Source: Lewinella sp. LCG006 (GTDB taxonomy: Bacteria > Bacteroidota > Bacteroidia > Chitinophagales > Saprospiraceae). Taken from it: a stretch of 64,000 nucleotides of DNA. Every line of letters begins with the position of its first letter. The first letter of the stretch is position 1. Location: positions 1,355,501-1,419,500 of the forward strand of contig NZ_CP160680.1 of the NCBI RefSeq assembly GCF_040784935.1. Reading direction: 5' to 3'. A program made the position numbers and the translations under genes. The notes under the pieces are model-generated. The model had not been told where the DNA came from. It was given only the letters and a program-made list of their open reading frames with translations, and did no database searches. This document shows positions 50,834 through 59,967 of this stretch, in pieces.

Positions 50834-53698
50834 CTACTCTCCCGACTCATCCAGGTAGTATAAATCCTCCTGTGGCCGCAAAGGGCGATTGAACCACAAA
50901 GGCCGCCTCAGTCCTCCAGGGCCCGGTGCCGGACGCGTCATCTTCAACCATTCCTTGTAGTTTTCATGCGCTTTGGCCGTATCCACAAAGATGTCGCCGT
51001 AGTTGTCGTCAGCATGAGGCCGTTCGATGCGTACCCGTTGGTGCCAGCAGTGCATGCCACTGATTGGGTCAGGATGCACGGCGTGGGTGATGTTTTGGTG
51101 TACGCCGCCATCCGTCCAGAAGATCCGCTTGCTATCGGCGTCTTTACTGTCGAAGGGCTTCACGCCGGAGAGGGTCGACATCTTCCAGCCGCCTTTGCCA
51201 TCGTGGTTGATGTTGACCGTATTGGTGGCCCAGCGATTGCCAGCATCTTGCCTGCGGCGCCAGCGGCCCAGGTGATGCGAACAAGCGATTACGCCCGGCT
51301 TCATGGCCTGGGTGACCCACACCTTGTCCACAAAGTAGCCAATATCGGTATTCAGTCGCACCAGATCACCCGTCTGAAAACCCCAGCGGCTGGCATCCTC
51401 GGGGTGCATCCAGATGGGGTTGCGGTTGGAGATTTCCGCCAGCCATTTGGCATTGCCCGACCGCGAGTGAATCAGGGTCGGTAAGCGGAAGGTTGGTACC
51501 AGGCAGTATTCGCCCTTCTCCTTGTCCAGCGTATCGGGATGAATATGGCTCTTGATATAGGTAGGCGTAGCGTACTCTGGCCAGCCCCAATCGACCATGG
51601 TCTGCGAGTAAAACTCGTTCTTGCGCGAAGGCGTTGGGAAACCTACCACGGCTTTGCCATCTACGTACACGCCTATCGTTTTATCGTTCTTCTTGATCAA
51701 GTCCGTTCCCTCTTCTCTTACGCTTCCTTCCAGTTGTTCTGGCGTCAGTTCCGTTATATGCTTCGAATAACTACGCTTCTCTATCTCAAAAGCCCCGTAC
51801 TTACGCATGTAGTCCAGCTCGGTCAGGCCTTCCTTTTTGGCGGCTTCGGGCAGTCCTTTGGTGCGCTCAAAGATGTACTGGTAATACTCGTCAATGGTAA
51901 TCTTCTCTCCTTTGCGGTAAGGCGACAGAAAGTGCTCGCGTACCCCCAGGCTGCCATCAGGGTCAATCCGCCAGCTCAGCTCAATCCAGAATTCGTCTTC
52001 CTCCCACACTTCGCCAGGGTTCACTTCGTAGGTGAACTCCACATTTTTCCCTGCTCGCCGTGCGGCTTCACGCAGTACCGGCTGCCGGAAAGCGATCCAC
52101 ATACCCGAGTGGGTAGCGTAGCTGTTCAGGTCGTGCCGTTCGGCCGAATGGCCCATAGGCAGCACATAATCCGCAAAGAAGGCCGTCTCATTCCAGGTTG
52201 GCGTCAGCGCGATGTGCATGTTCACCATGTTCTTGTCCATCAGCGCTTCCATCCAGCTGAAGCCGTCGGGGTAGGTCCACACGGGATTGAACACCCTGGT
52301 GAAGTACACATCCATCTTGCCCCTTCCTTCCTTCAGAAAATGCGGCAGCAAGAAGCTCATCTCAAAAAACGAGAGCGGATATTCGTTGGGAAAATGCAGC
52401 TCATTCCAGAATTTTTGCCCCGGAGGAGTTGAGAAAAACTGCGGTGAAAATTTATTCCACTTGTTGGGCGAAGTCCCTCCTTTCGTGCCCACACTACCCG
52501 TCAGCACCGTCAGAAAATGCAAGGCCCGCGATACACACCAACCTCCCAGATTGCCACTGGCCGCACTCCGCCAGTTATGGGAAGCAAATTGCGACCCAGC
52601 TTCACCAATCGCTCGCGCCACTTCTTCTACTCTGGCAGCCGGCACACCGCTTTCCTTTTCCGCAAAAGCGGGCGTATACTCGGCATATTCTTCCTGCATC
52701 TTCTCGATGTAGGTCTCAAAAACCACAGGCGATTCCGGGTGGCGAGCTTGTAGATATGCCTGCCAGTTGGTCCAGTTCTCCAGGAAGGGCCGATTGTACA
52801 AGCCCTCGTCCAGAATAATCTTGGCCATCGCCAACAGCACCGCCGCTTCCGACCCCGGATAGGTAGGCAGCCAGTAATCCGACATACTCGCTGTGTTCGA
52901 CAAACGAGGATCCATCGTAGCCAGCTTGGCCCCTTTCATCTTGGCTTCAATAATACGCTGAGCGTGCGGATTAAAGTAGTGACCACTCTCCAAGTGCGCC
53001 GAAATCAGGAGGATAAACTTGGCATTGGCGTGGTCGGGCGAAGGACGGTCGTAGCCGTACCAGAGATTGTAACCAAAGCGAGCCCCCGACGAGCAGATGT
53101 TGGTATGGCTGTTGTGTCCATCTACCCCCCAGGCTTGCAGCACCCGATTGGCGTAGCCCTCGTGCCCGGGGCGCCCCACGTGGTAGGCCACCTCATTGTT
53201 GCGTTTTTCTTGCAGGGCTTTGCGTATCCGGCCCGCAATATCGTCCAGCACCTCGTCCCAGCTCACGCGTTCCCATTGGCCCTCGCCACGTTCGCCTACG
53301 CGTTTCAGGGGGTACAGGATGCGGTCGGGATCAGTAATCTGGTTAATGGTGGCTGGCCCTTTGGCACAGTTCCGCCCCCGACTACCAGGGTGGTAGGGGT
53401 TGCCCTCAAACTTGCGAATCTCGTGGCTGTCTTTGTCTACGTAGGCGGTCAGTCCACAAGCACTCTCGCAGTTAAAGCAGGTCGTCGGCACTATCGCATA
53501 GTTGCGCTTTACCCGTTTGGGGTGCTCGGTGGCTTCGTATTCCGTCCAGTCGTCCCACTGCTCCATGGGAGGAAATTGGGTGAGCTCTCCTTCCGGGGCG
53601 ATACGTTCCAAATCCGGTTCCCGATTTTGTTGCAAATCAGGGATGAGGCCAAGTTTTTCGGCCATCCGCTCTATAAAACTGGGTTGCTTATTGGTCAT
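50834..53698 (-). CDS. Molybdopterin oxidoreductase, SoeA/PsrA/PhsA-like catalytic subunit
   Basis: A 954-residue protein of the DMSO-reductase superfamily. The N-terminal [4Fe-4S] motif is C74, C77, C81 and C111 (TTCFNCESACGL and GRNCAKGP). C202 in HTNICSSGARFG is the likely Mo ligand. The C-terminal part has the MGD-binding domain (MKPGVIACSHHLG). There is no Tat signal at the start (MTNKQPSFIERMAEKL), which argues for a cytoplasmic enzyme such as sulfite dehydrogenase SoeA rather than periplasmic PsrA, PhsA or TtrA. Its neighbours (CstB-like genes, rhodaneses, FeS-NrfD subunit) point to sulfur oxyanions; the exact substrate is undetermined. Confidence 0.85.
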   Translation of the reverse strand: MTNKQPSFIERMAEKLGLIPDLQQNREPDLERIAPEGELTQFPPMEQWDDWTEYEATEHPKRVKRNYAIVPTTCFNCESACGLTAYVDKDSHEIRKFEGNPYHPGSRGRNCAKGPATINQITDPDRILYPLKRVGERGEGQWERVSWDEVLDDIAGRIRKALQEKRNNEVAYHVGRPGHEGYANRVLQAWGVDGHNSHTNICSSGARFGYNLWYGYDRPSPDHANAKFILLISAHLESGHYFNPHAQRIIEAKMKGAKLATMDPRLSNTASMSDYWLPTYPGSEAAVLLAMAKIILDEGLYNRPFLENWTNWQAYLQARHPESPVVFETYIEKMQEEYAEYTPAFAEKESGVPAARVEEVARAIGEAGSQFASHNWRSAASGNLGGWCVSRALHFLTVLTGSVGTKGGTSPNKWNKFSPQFFSTPPGQKFWNELHFPNEYPLSFFEMSFLLPHFLKEGRGKMDVYFTRVFNPVWTYPDGFSWMEALMDKNMVNMHIALTPTWNETAFFADYVLPMGHSAERHDLNSYATHSGMWIAFRQPVLREAARRAGKNVEFTYEVNPGEVWEEDEFWIELSWRIDPDGSLGVREHFLSPYRKGEKITIDEYYQYIFERTKGLPEAAKKEGLTELDYMRKYGAFEIEKRSYSKHITELTPEQLEGSVREEGTDLIKKNDKTIGVYVDGKAVVGFPTPSRKNEFYSQTMVDWGWPEYATPTYIKSHIHPDTLDKEKGEYCLVPTFRLPTLIHSRSGNAKWLAEISNRNPIWMHPEDASRWGFQTGDLVRLNTDIGYFVDKVWVTQAMKPGVIACSHHLGRWRRRQDAGNRWATNTVNINHDGKGGWKMSTLSGVKPFDSKDADSKRIFWTDGGVHQNITHAVHPDPISGMHCWHQRVRIERPHADDNYGDIFVDTAKAHENYKEWLKMTRPAPGPGGLRRPLWFNRPLRPQEDLYYLDESGE

Positions 53699-54005
53699 GT
53701 TTCTTGTTTTTTTCTTGTTTTGGGCGCATCCCGCCTCAGGCGGGTCGCTCCCTTACGGGGTTCGCTTTGCTCCGCCCCACCCGCTACCGCGGGTGTGGCC
53801 CAGCCCTCCAGGCAGCTTGCGCGTTTTGGCAAGCTCCATCCTCCGGCTCCTTCCTCGCGAGGAAGGAGTGACGTATAGAGGAGGTTCGAAAACCAGCAAG
53901 CACGGTCTATCATTTGCGCCACTACTTGCTTCTCTATTCGTAGTACACGTAACTTGGGGATCTCTAAGTCCCTATACCCTGTACCTCGTACCCAGTACCC
54001 AAAAT
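53699..54005. repeat. 307-bp gap with palindrome and GTAC repeat copy 5
   Basis: No gene. It holds a GC-rich leader before the molybdopterin gene (GGGATGCGCCCAAAACAAG on the minus strand, similar to the lptC leader), a perfect 22-bp palindrome at 53847-53868 (CTCCTTCCTCG and its complement), and GTAC repeat copy 5 at 53942-53999 (CCCTATACCCTGTACCTCGT then ACCCAGTACC). Confidence 0.5.
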
Positions 54006-55631
54006 CTAACTCAACGAAATCCGCTGGGGTGCTTCCACCCAGATTTTTTCGGTAAAGTAAATCCCTACCAATACCATTACCCCAGAAAGGGCAATCATCA
54101 GTTGGCTGCCTCCCATGAGCAGTAGCACCAGCGGGATGATGTTCCCCAACAGCACTGCGCCCAGGTAAAAGGTCATTGCATAGCGGCCTCTGGTAATCAT
54201 TTTTACGACTTCGTGGGCAGCTACCGTAGGGTGCGTCATGGTCAATTCTACTAACATTGTCAGTAGGTTTACCCCAATTCCTACGGCCATTACCGTGGCC
54301 AAAAAGTCGGTCCAGCCCAGGCTGTCATTCGTGAGTAAAGCCACCAGTGCCAAAGCAGCAGCACCCGCCATAAAACTGTGTACCAGCATGTGGATAGCCA
54401 GCGTAGGGCTTTGCCAGAAATCGCGGCCCTTGGCCTGCCCAAACAGGAAGGCCGTGTACACCGCTACCACCACAGCCACCGCAGCAGTCACCCAGGTTGC
54501 TATCTCATTCAGGCTTTCCCAGCCAAAAAACAGTCCGGCTAGCAGCAGCGTCAACAAACCGCCGTAGATGGTAATGGTGTAGCCGCCTTTCACCAACCAA
54601 GACCCCCAATGTGGCCGCAGCAATACGTACAAGAAGCGCTTGGGCTGATCAAGGTCCATCACCAGCAACAAACCAGTCAAAGACAAGAACACCAAGCCCA
54701 GGCCATAGGCCCACCACTGGGTAGCAGCTGTTGGAACGGCATCACGGAAGAAGGTGGCTAAAAAGAGGACCAACAGTACCCCTGCCGAAATGGCTTTGGT
54801 CCACACATACCCTGATACTTCCCAACCCCAAAGAATGCCTTTGTTGGGGGTATCGTATACCCGGCGGGCTTCTTTGCCCATCAATACATCAATGGATTTC
54901 TTGGGGCCATTTTTGGCCACTTCACCGGCGTTGGTGTACTGATTGTTGGCTTCCAGTACCGCCGCTATCACATCGCCATTGCTGAAGGCCAGTTTTTCGG
55001 CTTCTTTCGCAAAATGCCCTACCCCTTTCGTTTGAGAATTCCAAAGGTACTCCCCCGTATTGGCGGTGGCCGAAGGATTGAGTGAGGCTTCATCTGCATC
55101 AATGTAAAAGAGATTAGGCTGGGTACCTTTCTCTGGCTTGCGCACCTTCACCGCCTGACGGGCCAACAACTGGGCAATCTCCGAACCCGCGTCTTCCATA
55201 TCACCAGAGATGATTGCGTGCTCGGGGCACACATTTACACAGGCAGGCTCCAAGCCTACATCTATGCGGTGGGCGCAGTAGTTGCACTTGGCGGCCGTAC
55301 TTGTTTCCGGATCAATGTAGAGGGCATCATACGGACAAGCTTGCATGCAGGATTTACAGCCGATGCAGCGATCCTTGTCAAAATCTACAATACCGTCTTC
55401 CCGCACGAAGAGGGCCTCCGTGGGGCAAATTTCCACACAGGGAGCATCCGTACAGTGGTTGCAGCGCATCACCGAGAACAGGCGCCGGGAATCCGGGAAT
55501 TCTCCCTTCTCGACTTGCTTTACCCAGGTACGATTGACGCCCACGGGCACATTGTGCTCCGATTTGCAGGCTGTTGTACAGGCATGACAACCAATACACT
55601 TCCGATTGTCTATGACAAAACCGTATTTCAT
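54006..55631 (-). CDS. Fused four-cluster ferredoxin-NrfD subunit (SoeB-SoeC-like)
   Basis: A 541-residue protein. Residues 1-170 carry four [4Fe-4S] cysteine sets: CIGCHACTTACKSEHN, CNHCTDAPCVEICP, CIGCKSCMQACP and CNYCAHRIDVG...ACVNVCP. After a linker (about 170-275) come 8 or so membrane helices of an NrfD/PsrC-type quinone-reacting subunit (to 541). Separate proteins in most Soe, Psr and Phs complexes are fused here. It should pass electrons from the molybdopterin subunit to the quinone pool. It starts 27 bp after CstB-like gene 2 and precedes the catalytic subunit gene. Confidence 0.85.
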   Translation of the reverse strand: MKYGFVIDNRKCIGCHACTTACKSEHNVPVGVNRTWVKQVEKGEFPDSRRLFSVMRCNHCTDAPCVEICPTEALFVREDGIVDFDKDRCIGCKSCMQACPYDALYIDPETSTAAKCNYCAHRIDVGLEPACVNVCPEHAIISGDMEDAGSEIAQLLARQAVKVRKPEKGTQPNLFYIDADEASLNPSATANTGEYLWNSQTKGVGHFAKEAEKLAFSNGDVIAAVLEANNQYTNAGEVAKNGPKKSIDVLMGKEARRVYDTPNKGILWGWEVSGYVWTKAISAGVLLVLFLATFFRDAVPTAATQWWAYGLGLVFLSLTGLLLVMDLDQPKRFLYVLLRPHWGSWLVKGGYTITIYGGLLTLLLAGLFFGWESLNEIATWVTAAVAVVVAVYTAFLFGQAKGRDFWQSPTLAIHMLVHSFMAGAAALALVALLTNDSLGWTDFLATVMAVGIGVNLLTMLVELTMTHPTVAAHEVVKMITRGRYAMTFYLGAVLLGNIIPLVLLLMGGSQLMIALSGVMVLVGIYFTEKIWVEAPQRISLS

Positions 55632-55658
55632 AAATGTTTTTTTATTCTGTACTGGTAT

Positions 55659-57077
55659 TTACCCGTTCACTTGGGTAGTTGGACAAACAAAATCAGTCAC
55701 CTTCATTCCCGCTTCGCCGAAAGCTTCGAATTTGTCCTGTACATTGATGAGTTTTTTGAAGCCGCGCGCCCGCAGAATAGAGGCGGCTATGGTGGATCGA
55801 TAGCCGCTGCGGCAGTGTAAGTAATAGGTTTGGGCGGGATTGATCTCTCCCATGTGGTTGTTCAGAAAATCCAGGGGAAAATGCTGCGCGCCTTCCAGAT
55901 GCTCCCCCGACCATTCGCCGGGTTTGCGTACATCAAGGATGTGGATTTCTCCCGCTTGCTGTTGCTGGGCAAATTCCGCTCCGTTGATGCTTTCAATTTG
56001 GTCTACTTCGTTTCCAGCTTTTATCCAGGCAGCCATTCCACCTTCGAGATAGCCCAGGGTATTGTCATAACCTACCCGCGCCAGGCGCTTTACGGCTTCG
56101 GCTTCCTGCCCTGCTGGCGCTACCAGTAGAATCGGCTGCTGCAAATCGGCAATCAAGGCACCTACCCAAGGGGCAAAGCTGCCATCCAAGCCAATAAAAA
56201 TTGAATTGGGGATAAAGCCCTGCACAAAATCTTCGCGGTTGCGGACATCCAGAATCAGAGCATCGGTGCTCTCCGCTACGGCTTCAAATTCTCGCGGACG
56301 CAAAGGATTGGCTCCTTTTTCCATCACCTCATCGATGCTTTCGTAACCTGTTTTGTTGAGTTTCGCATTTTTGGCAAAATACTGTGGCGGTGGCAACAGA
56401 CCATCCGTTACTTCTTTGATAAACTCTTCCTTGGTCATATCTGCCCGCAGGGCGTAATTCGTAGCTTTTTGCTCGCCCAGCGTACTCCAGGTTTCTGAGC
56501 TCATGTTTTTACCACAAGCCGAACCTGCACCGTGCGCCGGATAGACAATGGTCTCATCAGGTAAGGGCATGATCTTGTTTCGCAGGCTATCGTACAGCCA
56601 GCCGGCTAGGTCTTCTTTGGTAAGACTCCCTTTCTTTTGTGCCAAATCGGGGCGGCCCACATCACCTATAAAAAGGGTATCGCCAGTGAAGATGGCATGT
56701 TCTTTTCCATTAGCGTCCAGCAAGAGGTAAGTCGTGCTTTCGGGCGTATGCCCGGGGGTATGTAAAACCCGGAAGGTGAGTGCTCCTAACTTGAATTCTT
56801 CGCCGTCGGAGGCAAGGTGTTTGTCATAAGCGGTATCGGCAGTTGGCCCGTATACAATTACTGCTCCTGTTTTCTTGGCTAGATCCAGATGTCCCGAGAC
56901 AAAGTCGGCATGAAAGTGGGTTTCAAAAATGTATTTGATCTTAGCACCACTCTTTGTGGCCCGTTCCAGATAGGGCTGCGTTTCCCGCAAAGGGTCAATA
57001 ATAGCAGCCTCCCCTTCACTTTCTATGTAATATGCCCCCTGGGCCAAACAACCCGTATAAATTTGCTCAATAATCAT
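55659..57077 (-). CDS. CstB-like persulfide dioxygenase-rhodanese, paralogue 2
   Basis: A 472-residue paralogue of the gene at 48600; the first 30 residues differ at only a few positions (IEQIYTGCLAQGAYYIESEG). The same dioxygenase ligands are seen (THFHADF, HTPGHT, TGDTLF), with a first rhodanese domain without Cys and a second with the canonical loop HCRSGYRS. It therefore keeps a normal sulfurtransferase site, unlike paralogue 1. It is the first gene of a probable operon with the FeS-NrfD and molybdopterin genes, and is divergent from cydA. Confidence 0.9.
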   Translation of the reverse strand: MIIEQIYTGCLAQGAYYIESEGEAAIIDPLRETQPYLERATKSGAKIKYIFETHFHADFVSGHLDLAKKTGAVIVYGPTADTAYDKHLASDGEEFKLGALTFRVLHTPGHTPESTTYLLLDANGKEHAIFTGDTLFIGDVGRPDLAQKKGSLTKEDLAGWLYDSLRNKIMPLPDETIVYPAHGAGSACGKNMSSETWSTLGEQKATNYALRADMTKEEFIKEVTDGLLPPPQYFAKNAKLNKTGYESIDEVMEKGANPLRPREFEAVAESTDALILDVRNREDFVQGFIPNSIFIGLDGSFAPWVGALIADLQQPILLVAPAGQEAEAVKRLARVGYDNTLGYLEGGMAAWIKAGNEVDQIESINGAEFAQQQQAGEIHILDVRKPGEWSGEHLEGAQHFPLDFLNNHMGEINPAQTYYLHCRSGYRSTIAASILRARGFKKLINVQDKFEAFGEAGMKVTDFVCPTTQVNG

Positions 57078-57177
57078 CTTTTCTCTATTTTCTTTTGACA
57101 GAATTGCTTGTTACCGGATAAAAGTATGAAAATGTGTTCATATATTAAAGCATTCAGGTGTTGCTTTTTTTCTTATC

Positions 57178-57191
57178 GTGATCCAAGTCAC
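57178..57191. promoter_or_regulatory. FNR/CRP-like site between CstB-like gene 2 and cydA
   Basis: GTGATCCAAGTCAC: arms GTGAT and GTCAC (one mismatch from a perfect palindrome), in the 263-bp divergent gap. Its centre lies about 107 bp from the start at 57077 and 156 bp from cydA. Similar to the site at 50124-50137 upstream of the paralogous gene. Confidence 0.5.
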
Positions 57192-57340
57192 TTTTCAGGT
57201 CAAGTTTTTAGCGGTATTTTACACCTAATTAAGAACGACTCTAAACAAGGAGGGCGACCTTAATAGAAGGCAGTAAAAGTATCGTTCTGTTTGTTGTTTT
57301 ATAAACTAACCGTCTCCTTAATCAGTCAAAAAAAGCTCCG

Positions 57341-58708
57341 ATGGATGTTGAAATTCTTTCCCGAATACAATTTGCCTTCACGATTGCTTTCCACTACATC
57401 TACCCACCGCTGAGTATTGGCCTGGGTTTGATTATGGTAATCATGGAGGGGCAATATCTCCGCACTGGTGATAAAGTTTACGAGACGATGGCTCGTTTTT
57501 GGACGAAGATTTTCGCCCTCACTTTTGGTATTGGAGTTGCCACGGGCATCGTGATGGAGTTTGAGTTTGGCACCAACTGGGCCACCTACTCCCGCTACGT
57601 TGGTGATGTTTTTGGGAGTGCGCTGGCGGCTGAGGGTATTTTTGCTTTTGCGCTGGAAAGCGGCTTCCTGGGGGTACTGCTTTTTGGCTGGAATCGGGTG
57701 AGCTCCAAGGTTCACTTCATTGCTACCTTGGGGGTTTGGCTGGGTTCCATGTTTTCGGCGGTGTGGATTGTGGTGGCCAATAGTTGGCAACAAACCCCGG
57801 CGGGCTACCATATCGTAGGCGAAGGCATGGAAGCGCGGGCCGAGATCACCGATTTTTGGGCCATGGTCTTCAACCCGTCCAGCATGGATCGCCTTTCGCA
57901 CGTTTGGATTGGGGCATTTCTGGCGGGCGCTTTCCTTGTTTTGAGTGTCCACGCTTATTATTTACTGAAAGGCCGCCATGTAGAATTGTCTAAAAAAGCT
58001 TTCAAGATTGCACTTGGTGTTGCCACCATCTTTTCCCTGGCACAGCTATTTACGGGGCACCGTTCTGCAGATGGAGTGGCCGTTAACCAACCCGCCAAGC
58101 TGGCCGCCCTAGAGGGGCACTTTGATACCCTAGCACCTGCCGACATGTACCTCTTTGGCTGGGTGGATAAAGAAAACCAACAGGTAACGGGCCTCAAGAT
58201 TCCTGGTGGGCTCAGCTTCCTTACTCACTTCGACTTCGAAGCGCCCGTCACGGGGCTCAATGCCTTTGCAGAAGAAGATCGCCCCGGAGCGCTCAATGCT
58301 ATTTTCCAGTTTTATCACCTGATGATCGCCATTGGTATGGCCTTGATTGGCCTCACGCTGTATGCCTCCTGGCAATGGTGGCGCGGCAAGCTTTTCGAGC
58401 ATCGCTGGCTGCTCACCATCTTTGCCTGGGCGGTATTGCTACCCCAGGTGGCCAACCAGGTGGGCTGGTTTGCTGCCGAGATGGGGCGGCAACCCTGGGT
58501 GGTATACGGTCACTTGCGCACCTCGGATGCTCTGTCCAAAGTAGTGACGGCCAACCAGGTGCTCTTTTCCCTCATCATGTTTAGCATCGTCTATTTACTG
58601 CTTTTCGCCCTGTTCATTTATCTCCTCAACAAGAAGATCAAGCACGGCCCCGATGACCAGGACCTCATAGACCAGCGGCCAAGACAAAAGGCTATGATTC
58701 CGGAATAG
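57341..58708 (+). CDS. cydA: Cytochrome bd ubiquinol oxidase subunit I
   Basis: A 455-residue membrane protein with the N-terminal haem-ligand helix [20 protein letters not shown] (H18), followed by [20 protein letters not shown] and the late block [19 protein letters not shown]. The Q-loop is short, as in the cyanide-insensitive (CioA) branch, giving a length well below E. coli CydA (522). The complex oxidises quinol and reduces O2; bd oxidases are known to resist sulfide and cyanide. Divergent from a persulfide dioxygenase gene. cydB follows by 83 bp. Confidence 0.95.
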   Translation: MDVEILSRIQFAFTIAFHYIYPPLSIGLGLIMVIMEGQYLRTGDKVYETMARFWTKIFALTFGIGVATGIVMEFEFGTNWATYSRYVGDVFGSALAAEGIFAFALESGFLGVLLFGWNRVSSKVHFIATLGVWLGSMFSAVWIVVANSWQQTPAGYHIVGEGMEARAEITDFWAMVFNPSSMDRLSHVWIGAFLAGAFLVLSVHAYYLLKGRHVELSKKAFKIALGVATIFSLAQLFTGHRSADGVAVNQPAKLAALEGHFDTLAPADMYLFGWVDKENQQVTGLKIPGGLSFLTHFDFEAPVTGLNAFAEEDRPGALNAIFQFYHLMIAIGMALIGLTLYASWQWWRGKLFEHRWLLTIFAWAVLLPQVANQVGWFAAEMGRQPWVVYGHLRTSDALSKVVTANQVLFSLIMFSIVYLLLFALFIYLLNKKIKHGPDDQDLIDQRPRQKAMIPE

Positions 58709-58712
58709 GCAG

Positions 58713-58760
58713 AGACGCGATGCATCAAAAGGCGCAGTGGAGACGCGATGCATCGCGTCT
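58713..58760. repeat. AGACGCGATGCATCGCGTCT palindrome with partial copy
   Basis: A perfect 20-bp palindrome at 58741-58760 and a truncated left copy AGACGCGATGCATC at 58713-58726, in the 83-bp cydA-cydB gap. It may form a hairpin that tunes cydB expression, or be a dispersed repeat. Confidence 0.6.
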
Positions 58761-58791
58761 ATACAAAAACAACAAAAAATAATTTTATACC

Positions 58792-59826
58792 ATGGCAACA
58801 TTTATAGGCTTTGATTATCCCACTCTATGGTTTTTGGTCGTAGGAGCAGTCTTTTCCGGCTATGCTATTCTTGATGGTTTTGATCTGGGTGCCGGTGCCT
58901 GGCATTTGTTTTTCCGTAAGGAACAAAGTCGTCGAATTGCCCTCAATGCTATTGGCCCGGTTTGGGATGGCAATGAAGTGTGGCTGGTAATTGGTGGTGG
59001 AGCCCTTTTCGCGGGTTTTCCGCACGTGTATGCTACCCTCTTTTCGGCCATGTACATTCCGTTTATGCTTTTCCTCCTGTTTCTGATCCTCCGGGCCATA
59101 AGTATTGAATTCAGGAGCAAGGAGCCCATGCTGTGGTGGCGCAAAACCTGGGATATTATCTACAGTGTCGCCAGTATTACGCTGGCCGTAGCGCTGGGAG
59201 TGGTGCTGGGCAATGTACTCCAAGGGATGCCCATTGGGGCCGATAAGGAATACACGGGCAGCTCCCTGGCCTTTCTCAACCCTTATGCTATTTTGGTGGG
59301 ACTCACTACACTGGCCCTCTTCATGATGCACGGTGCCATCTACCTCCTCATGAAAACGGAGGGTAGGCTGTACGCCAAGCTGACCATTCTGCTCAAGCGG
59401 GGCATCATTGCTTTTATTGTTTTGTTTAGCATTACCAGCCTGTATACCTTGATCTACATCCCGCATTTATCTGATGATTTCCGGAGCAACCCGGCGCTAT
59501 TTGTTGTGCCGCTGTTGGCCTTCCTCAGCATTGCTAATATCCCCAGGTTAGCGAGCAAGTACAAATTTCGGCAAGCTTTCTTTTTTTCGGCACTAAGCAT
59601 CGCCTTCTTGCTCATTCTGGTTGCTATAGAAGTATTTCCTACCATCCTTTTATCGACCACCGACCCCGCTTATAGCCTGGATATCTACAATGCGGCTTCT
59701 TCGGAAAAATCACTGGGCATTATGCTGCTTTTTGCGGCTATCGGGATACCGCTGGTGAGTGGGTACACTTTCTTCGTTTACAAAACTTTCGCGGGGAAGG
59801 TGGAGCTGGATGAGACGAGTTATTGA
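58792..59826 (+). CDS. cydB: Cytochrome bd ubiquinol oxidase subunit II
   Basis: A 344-residue membrane protein with the CydB pattern: PTLWFLVVGAVFSGYAILDG, FDLGAGAWHLF and NAIGPVWDGNEVWLVIGGGA. About eight or nine helices continue to the end. It pairs with CydA to form the bd oxidase. No small CydX gene could be seen before the next gene; 59827-59967 contains nothing recognisable. Confidence 0.95.
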   Translation: MATFIGFDYPTLWFLVVGAVFSGYAILDGFDLGAGAWHLFFRKEQSRRIALNAIGPVWDGNEVWLVIGGGALFAGFPHVYATLFSAMYIPFMLFLLFLILRAISIEFRSKEPMLWWRKTWDIIYSVASITLAVALGVVLGNVLQGMPIGADKEYTGSSLAFLNPYAILVGLTTLALFMMHGAIYLLMKTEGRLYAKLTILLKRGIIAFIVLFSITSLYTLIYIPHLSDDFRSNPALFVVPLLAFLSIANIPRLASKYKFRQAFFFSALSIAFLLILVAIEVFPTILLSTTDPAYSLDIYNAASSEKSLGIMLLFAAIGIPLVSGYTFFVYKTFAGKVELDETSY

Positions 59827-59967
59827 TTATGGAGAGGTTTAGCAAGTTGAAAGCGGCAGGTTCTAAGTGCTTGGTTTTTACATTTTCACGCCGGGCGGTC
59901 AGTGTTCGTTCCTCACGGTAGTGCCGACTGCGTAGGCGGTAGCCGCCCCGAGGCTTCGGGATGAGCT

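Noticed and set aside
51539-52432. A 297-codon open frame antisense to the molybdopterin oxidoreductase
   Set aside because: Shadow of the real gene; composition is Arg/His/Phe-rich without a recognisable domain or start context.
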